Shown here piece after piece: positions 46,869 to 54,372 of a DNA stretch of 64,000 nt. A program made the position numbers and the translations under genes. The notes beneath the pieces were generated by a model. That model was not told the DNA's origin, searched no databases, and was given only the letters and a program-made list of their open reading frames with translations. This DNA comes from Ruania zhangjianzhongii (GTDB taxonomy: Bacteria > Actinomycetota > Actinomycetes > Actinomycetales > Beutenbergiaceae), in contig NZ_CP042828.1 of assembly GCF_008000995.1 (NCBI RefSeq), positions 3,152,882 to 3,216,881 of the forward strand, given 5' to 3'. Each line of letters starts with the position of its first letter. The stretch's first letter is position 1.

Positions 46869-46932
46869 CGGAGGTAGCTTCCGGGATCGGAGCCAAGTTG
46901 TAACTTCTCTCTGATCCCGGAAGCTACCTCCG
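46869..46932. repeat. Long perfect inverted repeat containing GGAGCCAAGTTGTAAC
   Basis: Arms CGGAGGTAGCTTCCGGGATC (46869-46888) and its exact complement (46913-46932) flank a 24-nt loop. The loop word GGAGCCAAGTTGTAAC resembles sequence in the arms and loop of the element at 13936-14003. Position is between two minus-strand transcription units, downstream of the MBL gene. Confidence 0.75.
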
Positions 46933-47004
46933 TTGGAGACGGGGCATCCGAGGCTGCGCGCTTCGGGCACCTTCCCCGGCGCCCCAACCCTGGTCGGGGA
47001 GACC

Positions 47005-47670
47005 TCAGTGCCCCCGGGCGATCCACTCCTGCAGATGCGGTTTCTCCGCCCCGATCGTGGTGGCGTCTCCGTGTCCGGTGAGTACCTCAGTGGCCTCCGG
47101 CAGGGTAAAGAGCTTCTCCCGGATGGAGGTGATGATCGTGGGGAAGTCGGAGTAGGAGCGGCCGGTCGCACCGGGTCCGCCCTGGAACAGGGTGTCCCCG
47201 GAGAACAACACTCCGCCTGCGCCGAGCCCGGGTGCCCAGAAGCACGTCGAGCCGGGCGAGTGCCCGGGAGTGTGCACGGCACGTAGCTCCACCCCACCGA
47301 GGGCGAAGGTGTCGCCGTCGGTGATCTGCCCGTCCGGCGTCGTGCCGGGGTAGACCTGCTCCCAGAGGAGCTGATCGGCCGGGTGCAGATGCACCGGCGC
47401 CCCCACCTGCTGCGCGACCTCGCCGACGGCACGGATGTGGTCATCGTGACCGTGGGTGAGCAAGATCGCCGTCACCTGCCGCCCGCCGACCGCCTGGGCG
47501 ATGGCAACCGGGTCGTGGGCCGGATCGATGACCAGGCACTCACTCTCGTCACCGACGATCCAGACGTTGTTGTCCACCTCCCACGTGCCCCCGTCCAGGG
47601 AGAACGTGCCGCTGGTGACCAGATGGGTCACCAGCACCTGGCCGGTGGCATCGCTGCGTTCGGCGCTCAT
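47005..47670 (-). CDS. Metallo-beta-lactamase-fold hydrolase, probable S-formylmycothiol hydrolase
   Basis: 221 aa. Metal motif THGHDDH (72-78), then [10 protein letters not shown] and GDTLF, and a final [11 protein letters not shown], typical of glyoxalase II-like enzymes. The start overlaps the stop of the mycothiol-dependent formaldehyde dehydrogenase (ATGA), and AGGAGG precedes it. The same pairing occurs in corynebacteria, where the hydrolase is thought to release formate from S-formylmycothiol. That function is inference here. Confidence 0.85.
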   Translation of the reverse strand: MSAERSDATGQVLVTHLVTSGTFSLDGGTWEVDNNVWIVGDESECLVIDPAHDPVAIAQAVGGRQVTAILLTHGHDDHIRAVGEVAQQVGAPVHLHPADQLLWEQVYPGTTPDGQITDGDTFALGGVELRAVHTPGHSPGSTCFWAPGLGAGGVLFSGDTLFQGGPGATGRSYSDFPTIITSIREKLFTLPEATEVLTGHGDATTIGAEKPHLQEWIARGH

Positions 47671-48797
47671 CGGGCACCTCCTGCTGAGACCGCGCCCGGG
47701 GCGGGGTTGATCTCCACCACCGAGCGGAGCACCTTCCCGGCCCTCATCTTCTCGAACGCGGGCTCGATGTCCTCGATCCCGATCCGCTCGGAGACGAACC
47801 CATCCAGATCCAGGCGCCCCAGCCGGTACTGCTCGACCAGCATCGGGAAGTCCCGCGAGGGCAGGCAGTCCCCGTACCACGCGGACTTGATCGCCCCACC
47901 CCGGCCGAACACCTCATCCAACGGGATCTCCCACGTGGTCCCCGGATCGGGCACCCCGACCAGTACCACCCGACCGGCCAGGTCCCGCGCCTCGAAGGCC
48001 TGTTTGAACGTGGCCGCGATACCGACGGCGTCGATCACCACATCCGCGCCGAAACCGCCAGTCAGCTCCTGGATCGCCGCCACCGGGTCCTGATCACCAG
48101 CGTTCACTGTGTGGGTGGCACCAAAACCCCGGGCAGTGGCGAGCTTCGCCTCATCCAGGTCCACCCCGATGATCGTGGTCGCTCCGGCCAACACCGCCCC
48201 GGCCACTGCCGCAGTACCGACTCCGCCGCAACCGAGCACCGCCACCGACTCCCCGCGCTGCACAGCGCCGGTATTGAGCACAGCACCGATACCGGCCATC
48301 ACCCCACAGCCGAGCAACCCGACCGCGGCGAACTGCTCAGGTGCGAGGTCGCCCTCGATCTTGGTGCACTGCCCGGCAGCCACCAGCGTCTTCTCCGCGA
48401 ATGCTCCGATGCCCAACGCCGGGGAGAGCTCGGTGCCATCGGTCAGGGTCATCTTCTGCGTGGCGTTGTGAGTGGCGAAGCAGTACCACGGCTGGCCCTT
48501 GCGGCAGGCTCGGCAATCCCCACACACCGCTCGCCAGTTCAAGATCACCCGGTCGCCGACCTCGACCTCGGTGACCCCCTCGCCCACAGCGGCCACCACA
48601 CCGGAGGCCTCATGACCGAGCAGAAACGGGAAGTCATCACCCACGCCACCCACCTGGTAGTGCAGGTCGGTCTGGCACACCCCGCAGGTGATCACCTCCA
48701 CCAGCGCCTCCCCCGGCCCCGGGTCGGGCACCAGAATCGTCTCTACAGTGGCGGGCTCGTTCTTCCCCTTCACCACAACAGCTCTGACCTCATGCAT
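47667..48797 (-). CDS. S-(hydroxymethyl)mycothiol dehydrogenase
   Basis: Zinc- and NAD-dependent oxidation of the formaldehyde-mycothiol adduct. 376 aa. Class III ADH-like: catalytic-Zn ligand Cys38 in [18 protein letters not shown] (61-68), the structural-Zn cluster [15 protein letters not shown], and Rossmann [15 protein letters not shown]. The stretch [32 protein letters not shown]-like region identifies the mycothiol (AdhE2/MscR) group. It is 84 nt downstream of a purine permease and the NdmCDE-like genes, whose reaction would produce formaldehyde. Confidence 0.92.
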   Translation of the reverse strand: MHEVRAVVVKGKNEPATVETILVPDPGPGEALVEVITCGVCQTDLHYQVGGVGDDFPFLLGHEASGVVAAVGEGVTEVEVGDRVILNWRAVCGDCRACRKGQPWYCFATHNATQKMTLTDGTELSPALGIGAFAEKTLVAAGQCTKIEGDLAPEQFAAVGLLGCGVMAGIGAVLNTGAVQRGESVAVLGCGGVGTAAVAGAVLAGATTIIGVDLDEAKLATARGFGATHTVNAGDQDPVAAIQELTGGFGADVVIDAVGIAATFKQAFEARDLAGRVVLVGVPDPGTTWEIPLDEVFGRGGAIKSAWYGDCLPSRDFPMLVEQYRLGRLDLDGFVSERIGIEDIEPAFEKMRAGKVLRSVVEINPAPGAVSAGGAR

Positions 48798-48881
48798 GCC
48801 TACAGCTCTCCCTTCCAGTCGAAGTTCCTTGCGCCGGCCGGCGGATCGGACCGTGCGTATCGTGCACCCGAACCACTGACC

Positions 48882-50240
48882 CTAGGCTGGTATCGAGGTC
48901 TTGCGCCGACCGGTCCAGTGATGGAACGCCAGGTTCAGCACGATCGCGGTCAGGGCGCCGATGGTGATGCCGCTGCCCAACAGGTCCGCCATCCAGGTCG
49001 GCACGGCCTCTTTGACGTCGGGCTGTGCGGTGACATACATGGCAATGCCGAGGCTGCCCGCCACGATCATCGAATTGCGATGATCCTTGAAGTCGACTCC
49101 ACCCAGGATCTCGATACCGACGACCGCCACCATGGCGAACATGGCCAGCGACGCGCCGCCGAGCACAGGTGACGGTATCGCCAGCACCAGGGCGGCCAAC
49201 TTCGGGAACATCCCGAGCAGGATCATGATCACCCCCGCGGCGGCGATCACCCAGCGGCTCTTCACTCCGGTCAGGCGCACGAGGCCGACGTTCTCGGCGA
49301 AACAGGTGTACGGGAACGAGTTGAACACACCGCCGAAGGCCACCGACAGCCCGTCGGCCCGCATGGCCCGGGTGATGTCCTCCGCCTTCGGTTTCCGCTC
49401 GACGATCCCGGAGACGGCAAACACGGCACCGGTGGTCTCGATAGCCGTGATGACGATCACCAACATCATCGTCAGGATCGCACTGGGTGAAAAGATCGGT
49501 GCACCGAACTGGAACGGCACCGCCATGCCGAAGACCGCTGCATCACCGACCGCCTGGAAATCGGTGTCGCCGATCAACGCCGCCACGACCGTTCCCAGCA
49601 CCATGGCCAGCAGCACCGCGACGGTCGCGATGAAGCCCTTGAACAGGCGCCGGGCCAGCACGATGAACGCCAGGGTTCCGAGTGCGTACAAGAGATTCTT
49701 CGTACTGCTCGGATCCATCGCGTCACCGCTGCCGCCGACGGCCGCGTTGGCCGCTTCTGGGAGGAGTGCCAGTCCGATGATCGTCAGGACAGTTCCGGTG
49801 ACGACCGGAGGAAAGTACCGCGCCATCTTCCCGAAGAGCGGGGCGAGCGCGAAGGTCGCGATACCGCAGACGATGATCGCCCCGTAGACCGTGCGCAGGC
49901 CGTGAGCGCCTCCGCCGGCCGCCATCGCGATGGCGATCATCGGAGCAACACCTGCGAAGGCAATCCCTTGCAGGAGCGGGAGGCGAACGCCGATCTTCCA
50001 GATGCCGACCGACTGGAGCAGGGTGGCGACGCCGCAGGTCAGTAGCGCCGCGTTGATCAGGTGGACGAGTTCATCATCACTCAGGCCAATGGCGGATGCG
50101 ACGATGATCGGAATGATGATCGCGCCGCCGGCGAAGAATGCCAGGACGTGCTGGAACCCGTAGATTCCCAGCTTGGAGATCGGCAGCCGTGCATCGACCG
50201 CATCAGGGGTGGCCCGGTCCCGTTGGGTATCTGCACTCAT
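48882..50240 (-). CDS. NCS2-family purine permease
   Basis: 452 aa, 12-14 membrane segments. NCS2 motifs: YGFQHVLAFFAGGAIIIPI, LPLLQGIAFAGVAPMIAIA, TGTVLTIIGLALLPEA, ETTGAVFAVSGIV and NSFPYTCFAENVGLVRLTG. It shares about the same plan as the urate permease at 43286 but has no long C-terminal tail. Its ATG overlaps the stop of the GST-like gene, so it belongs to the demethylase operon; a methylated purine is the probable substrate. Confidence 0.9.
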   Translation of the reverse strand: MSADTQRDRATPDAVDARLPISKLGIYGFQHVLAFFAGGAIIIPIIVASAIGLSDDELVHLINAALLTCGVATLLQSVGIWKIGVRLPLLQGIAFAGVAPMIAIAMAAGGGAHGLRTVYGAIIVCGIATFALAPLFGKMARYFPPVVTGTVLTIIGLALLPEAANAAVGGSGDAMDPSSTKNLLYALGTLAFIVLARRLFKGFIATVAVLLAMVLGTVVAALIGDTDFQAVGDAAVFGMAVPFQFGAPIFSPSAILTMMLVIVITAIETTGAVFAVSGIVERKPKAEDITRAMRADGLSVAFGGVFNSFPYTCFAENVGLVRLTGVKSRWVIAAAGVIMILLGMFPKLAALVLAIPSPVLGGASLAMFAMVAVVGIEILGGVDFKDHRNSMIVAGSLGIAMYVTAQPDVKEAVPTWMADLLGSGITIGALTAIVLNLAFHHWTGRRKTSIPA

Positions 50241-50896
50241 GACAACGCCGGCGCTCCTGTCGGATAGATTCCTGGCATCAGGGGGTAGTGCGGTACTCGT
50301 TTGACGCGATCGCACCACCGCCGGATCGCTGGATAGTCCTGGCGGTCCACTCCCCCTTCTTCGGCGAGGGCGACGTCGCCGAAGCACGCGATATCGGCGA
50401 GCGAGAGGTTCCCGACGATGAAGTCGTGCCCGCCCTCCTCGGCGAACCACAAGTGTCGGTCCAACAGCTCGAGAAGGCGATGCCCCTGCGCTCGTGCTGC
50501 CTCGACGTCTTGCCCCTGACCGTTGAACAGGATCGGGTCGCCGAACGCCTCGTAGCGTCGTGCGGCGGCGAGGCTGTCCGCCAGTCTGTGCGCGAAGAAC
50601 ACCCAGTCGAAGATTCGGGCGCTCCGGTGGGCATCGGTTCCACCAGTCAGCCGGCTGTCCGAGTCGTATCGGCGGCACAGGTAGAACAGGCAGGCCTCGG
50701 TACCGTGGACCACCGGACCCGGTTCTCCGGCCGGCGAGTCACGGACGGCCACGGTCAGCGGTTCTCGAGGAACTTCACCGTCGCCCGGCCGGTACGTCTC
50801 CAGGGCGATCGACTGGTACTCAAGACCCAGGATCTCCAGGAGCGTCCGCACCGTATAACCTTCAGATGAGGTCTCGTCATCGTAGAGCGTCAGCAT
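50237..50896 (-). CDS. GST-like protein (NdmE-like)
   Basis: 219 aa, a glutathione S-transferase fold: thioredoxin-like N-terminal part (MLTLYDDETSSEGYTVRTLLEILGLEYQ) and an all-helical C-terminal domain with the N-capping segment GNLSLADIACFGDVAL. Actinobacteria use mycothiol, not glutathione, so a structural rather than transferase role is likely. In Pseudomonas putida the GST homologue NdmE is required for the NdmC-NdmD 7-methylxanthine demethylase. It sits 12 nt after the NdmD-like gene, matching that trio. Confidence 0.78.
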   Translation of the reverse strand: MLTLYDDETSSEGYTVRTLLEILGLEYQSIALETYRPGDGEVPREPLTVAVRDSPAGEPGPVVHGTEACLFYLCRRYDSDSRLTGGTDAHRSARIFDWVFFAHRLADSLAAARRYEAFGDPILFNGQGQDVEAARAQGHRLLELLDRHLWFAEEGGHDFIVGNLSLADIACFGDVALAEEGGVDRQDYPAIRRWCDRVKRVPHYPLMPGIYPTGAPALS

Positions 50897-50908
50897 GCTG
50901 GGCCGTCC

Positions 50909-52702
50909 TCAGAGGTCGAGCGTGAGCGTCGGGGACAGGGAACGAGAGACGCAGGTCATCAGGGACCTCCCGGCCGCCTTCTCCTCATCGTCCAGGTACA
51001 CGTCCTGATGGTCCGGCTCACCGCCGATCACCGTGACCCGGCAGGTACCGCATGCGCCCTGCTCACAGGAAGAAGCCACGGACACGCCTGCGGCGCGCAC
51101 GGTCTCGAGGATCGTCGCGCCCGGTTCGACCGTGAGGTTCATCACCGAGCGGGAGAGCACGATCTCGAACCGGCTGCTGTCGTCGACGGGCCGGTCGTTG
51201 CGGAAGTACTCGAAGTGGACGTTCTCCGACGCCCACCCAGTCTCCCGCGCGATAGCGCGCATGGCATCCAGCATCGGCGGGGGGCCACAGATGTAGAGCT
51301 GGGTTCGCTCCCGCTCGGTCCTGCCGAGGATGGCTCGCAGCTCTGCCTCGGTCGCCGTGGGGTTCAGGCCAGAGCGGATGTGGACTCCGTCGAGCTGGTC
51401 CAGGCGCTCCTGGAAAGCGACGTCCTCCGCATGCGTGACGAAATAGTGGAGCTCTGCTCCCAGGCCGTGGTACTGGAGCGTCTGGGCCATGGACAGCAGA
51501 GGCGTCAGTCCGATGCCACCTGCGATCAGAATCGTTCGCTCGTGGTCCTGCCGGAGCGGGAAGTTGTTGCGCGGCAGCGATACCGCCAGGACGTCGCCGG
51601 TGCGCACCGACTCGTGCAGGGCACGCGATCCGCCGGTCGAGTCCGGGGTGCGACGCACCGCGATCACGTAGCTGCCGGTCTCGCCGGGGCCGTTGATCAA
51701 CGAGTACTGCCGGACCAGGCCGTTCGGGAGCATCACGTCGATGTGCGACCCGGGCTGCCCGCTGGGCAGCGGGACGTCCGTCGTCGATGTCAGCTCGAAC
51801 GCGCGGATCCCAGGCGCGGTCTCCCGTGCACTGACCACTCGGACACGGGTGGGGAACTCCCGGTACTCGCCTGCCGAGGGAATGGACGAGATCTCAGCCG
51901 GGACAGGTTCGTACCTCGGCGATAGACGTTCCGGCTCCGGCCCTAGACCGGTCAGCTCCTCGGCGCGCCGGCGGATCCCGGTCAGCTCGGTGTCCACTGC
52001 GCGGAACAGTGCCAGCCGCCCCCTCGCCGAGTGCACCGGTAGCGCGGGATCCAGCACCGTCCTGATGATGGAGCGCCCACCGTCCACCGGCTGGACAAAG
52101 AAGACCGCGACCCCCGGCACGTTGACGCCGAGCGCACCCTGCTGCGTCGCGGCGCGGTCCTGGCCCGCCACCTGCGGCGGGCTGGTCAGCAGCACCTGCA
52201 GGACGTCTATCGGCTTCGCTGCCACCGGCATCGGCCGCGCCACCAGACCGGACGGTACGGCCGGCGGCTCACCGACTGGCTCGCCGATACTGCTCCAGAC
52301 CAGCCCGGAGGCCACCCGGGTCGGGAACGTCCGATTGGTGATCGTGCGGGCAGGAGCGTTCGCCGGGTGCGCGGGAATGTAGGTGCACGCGGCAGTACGG
52401 TTCGCGTACCTCCACCCGTGGTACTGGCACTTCAGCTCGCGGCCATCGTTCTGCGCGATGGTCAGCCGCACCCCTCGGTGCAAGCACCGGTTCTCCCACA
52501 CGTTGATGTAGTCGTCCTCGGCACGCCAGATCGCCAGCTCCTGGCCGAGCAGCTGACCGTGATAGACGTGGAACTGTGGCACCTTGTCGGCGGCGGCCAC
52601 CGGGTGCCACAGGTTCGTCAGCTCACCGAGGAAACCTCGAGCCTCATCGTCGGGCTGGTCGCTGGGCTGCGTCATGACACTGCTGCCGTCGTGCGTCGTC
52701 AT
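50909..52702 (-). CDS. Reductase with N-terminal Rieske domain (NdmD-like)
   Basis: 597 aa, four functional blocks. Rieske [2Fe-2S] centre at 73-95: Cys73-X-His75 (NRCLHRGVRL) and Cys92-X2-His95 (LKCQYHGWRY). Residues 140-270 look like a decayed oxygenase-type beta region (VFFVQPVDGGRSI) without iron ligands. Flavin domain with RQYSL (331-335), NAD domain with GGIGLTP (395-401) and CGPPPM (472-477). C-terminal plant-type [2Fe-2S] with Cys546, 551, 554 and 584 (CEQGACGTC). Ordinary phthalate-dioxygenase-type reductases lack the first domain; this order is that of NdmD, the caffeine/7-methylxanthine demethylase reductase. It starts 2 nt after the oxygenase stop. Confidence 0.88.
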   Translation of the reverse strand: MTTHDGSSVMTQPSDQPDDEARGFLGELTNLWHPVAAADKVPQFHVYHGQLLGQELAIWRAEDDYINVWENRCLHRGVRLTIAQNDGRELKCQYHGWRYANRTAACTYIPAHPANAPARTITNRTFPTRVASGLVWSSIGEPVGEPPAVPSGLVARPMPVAAKPIDVLQVLLTSPPQVAGQDRAATQQGALGVNVPGVAVFFVQPVDGGRSIIRTVLDPALPVHSARGRLALFRAVDTELTGIRRRAEELTGLGPEPERLSPRYEPVPAEISSIPSAGEYREFPTRVRVVSARETAPGIRAFELTSTTDVPLPSGQPGSHIDVMLPNGLVRQYSLINGPGETGSYVIAVRRTPDSTGGSRALHESVRTGDVLAVSLPRNNFPLRQDHERTILIAGGIGLTPLLSMAQTLQYHGLGAELHYFVTHAEDVAFQERLDQLDGVHIRSGLNPTATEAELRAILGRTERERTQLYICGPPPMLDAMRAIARETGWASENVHFEYFRNDRPVDDSSRFEIVLSRSVMNLTVEPGATILETVRAAGVSVASSCEQGACGTCRVTVIGGEPDHQDVYLDDEEKAAGRSLMTCVSRSLSPTLTLDL

Positions 52703-52704
52703 CG

Positions 52705-53601
52705 TCAGACCGCCCCGGGAATGACGCCGTAACGGACACCGAGCTGTGACAGCATCCGTCGATAGGAGACGCCGGTCTTGTCCGCGCGGATCGGTGTTTC
52801 CGCACGCGGGTCGAGCGGGAGGCGCCGGGGCAGCTGATTCTCCAGGATGGGTTTGTCGTGGCCGAAGATGTCGACCTGAAACCGGCGCAACGCCCAGTCG
52901 GGACTGTCGTCGTCCAAGAGACAGAGCCACATATGCGCACGAATGTGCTCTTCGTCCAGCGGCTGGATGAACAACGCCACCGTGTCGAAGCGTTCCGGTT
53001 GCTTTGCGTTCGACTTGAAGAGCGCTGCGCAGTTCGGGTGCATCACCCGGTAGGCGTAGTCCACCTCGGCCCCCTCCGTGCTGTCCATCGCCGCTTGTGG
53101 CTGGTAGAACACACACTCCGTGGCCCAGATCTCGTGATCGGCCACCGAGGACGTGACCGTGTAGTCCTTGACCTCTGTGCGCGGCTCGTCGCCCAGGACA
53201 CCCGGATGGACGAAGGGGAAGTGCCCCATGTCGAGGAAGTTCTCCATACCGCGACCGGCCGACGTATGCACCATGATCGATCCCGCGTGCAACAGGCGGC
53301 GATCGGCCTCGTGTGCCTCGGGGATATCGAAAAGGTCCCTGGGCTCACCCAGCGAGGTCCACAGGTAGCTGAAGCGTTCCTGGACCGGGAGCTCCTCATC
53401 GGGTCGGTCCTTCCGGGTCGCTCGGAACGCGCCGCCCGCGGTCCGCTCGATCCGCAGCGGAACACCCAAGAGCTGGTCGTGCCATTCTCCGTGCGAGGGA
53501 AGCTGGGACAAGGCGCCGATCGGATGCCACAGGTCCAGCAGCACCCGATCCCGGCACTCGGCCGAGTTTCGGGCGTCAGAAAGCACAGCCAAGGAGTTCA
53601 T
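52705..53601 (-). CDS. Non-heme iron N-demethylase/oxygenase lacking a Rieske domain (NdmC-like)
   Basis: 298 aa. The catalytic Rieske-oxygenase domain is intact: bridging Asp124, iron ligands His127 and His132 in NFLDMGHFPFVHPG, and third ligand Asp249 in FGHDKPILENQ. The N-terminus still begins like a Rieske oxygenase (LWHPIGALSQLPSHGEWHDQ, then LLGVPLRI) but jumps from residue 60 to YLWTSLGEP at 80 with no CxH or CxxH: the cluster-binding insert is gone. The neighbouring reductase supplies a Rieske domain. This split is the hallmark of NdmC, the 7-methylxanthine N7-demethylase. ATG 53601 follows AAGGA. Confidence 0.85.
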   Translation of the reverse strand: MNSLAVLSDARNSAECRDRVLLDLWHPIGALSQLPSHGEWHDQLLGVPLRIERTAGGAFRATRKDRPDEELPVQERFSYLWTSLGEPRDLFDIPEAHEADRRLLHAGSIMVHTSAGRGMENFLDMGHFPFVHPGVLGDEPRTEVKDYTVTSSVADHEIWATECVFYQPQAAMDSTEGAEVDYAYRVMHPNCAALFKSNAKQPERFDTVALFIQPLDEEHIRAHMWLCLLDDDSPDWALRRFQVDIFGHDKPILENQLPRRLPLDPRAETPIRADKTGVSYRRMLSQLGVRYGVIPGAV

Positions 53602-53721
53602 CGTCGATCCTTCCTCTACCGTGACCGGGAGGGGATCGTTACACTCACGCCGTGCGCATGGTGCCGTTCCGGAGGTCATCACTAACCACGGACCTAGCAG
53701 AAAGTCACTCCCGCTTGCTGC

Positions 53722-53738
53722 TTAGTTCGGCAAACTAA
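53722..53738. promoter_or_regulatory. Candidate operator of the demethylase operon
   Basis: TTAGTTCGGCAAACTAA, a 6-bp-arm inverted repeat with 5-bp spacer, 121 bp upstream of the oxygenase start. Unlike the IclR-type motif, so a separate (for example MarR- or GntR-type) regulator is likely; none is encoded next to it. The stretch 53602-53895 holds no gene. Confidence 0.5.
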
Positions 53739-53816
53739 CACGCGTCGATGAGCGGTGCAAGCACCTGACGACGCGTCGATCTCGGATGGCGACATGGTGC
53801 ACGTGAGGCGCCTGAT

Positions 53817-53864
53817 CGGCCGCTCCGTCTGGCGACCAGGCGGCCCGGCGTGGCGGAGCGGCCG
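53817..53864 (-). terminator. Hairpin downstream of the peroxiredoxin gene
   Basis: Perfect 11-bp arms CGGCCGCTCCG (53817-53827) and CGGAGCGGCCG (53854-53864), with no T-run. It separates the aceB-bcp transcript from the demethylase operon promoter. Confidence 0.5.
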
Positions 53865-53895
53865 GGCCACCTGTGCAGCAGTGACGGTGTCGCCG

Positions 53896-54372
53896 TCAGG
53901 AACCGAGCAGCTCCGCACGCAGCCGGGCCACGTGCCCGGTGGCGTCGACGTCGTACTGGGCGAGGCGCACCGACCCGTCCGGGTTCACCACGAAGGTGGA
54001 CCGGCGCACGCCCTCGAAGGTCTGGCCGTTCATCGTCTTCGGACCCCAGGCACCGTAGGCCTCGGCCACCGAGTGATCGGTGTCGGCGGCCAGCGGGAAG
54101 GTCAGCGATTCGGCCTCGGCGAAGGCGCGCAGATCCTCGACCGGGTCCGGGGACAGACCGATCACCTGGTAGCCGGCAGCGGCCAGCGAGGACAGGTTGT
54201 CCCGGAAGTCGCAGGCCTCGGTGGTGCATCCGGGAGTAGCCGCCTTCGGGTAGAAGTAGACGATCACACCCTTGTCCGCTCCGGCCCGGGCCTCGGTCAG
54301 CGAGACCTCGGCGCCGTTCTGGTCGCTCAGGGTGAAGTCTGGGGCAGTGTCCCCTGCAGTCAGCGTGGTCAT
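53896..54372 (-). CDS. bcp: Thioredoxin-dependent peroxiredoxin (BCP/PrxQ type)
   Basis: 158 aa. Peroxidatic Cys49 and resolving Cys54 in ATPGCTTEACDFRD, the PrxQ spacing; Arg in RRSTFVVNPDG. Reduces hydroperoxides using thioredoxin. The start overlaps the aceB stop (TGATG), an unexpected pairing; uricase produces H2O2, so coexpression with the purine pathway would make sense (inference). Confidence 0.94.
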   Translation of the reverse strand: MTTLTAGDTAPDFTLSDQNGAEVSLTEARAGADKGVIVYFYPKAATPGCTTEACDFRDNLSSLAAAGYQVIGLSPDPVEDLRAFAEAESLTFPLAADTDHSVAEAYGAWGPKTMNGQTFEGVRRSTFVVNPDGSVRLAQYDVDATGHVARLRAELLGS

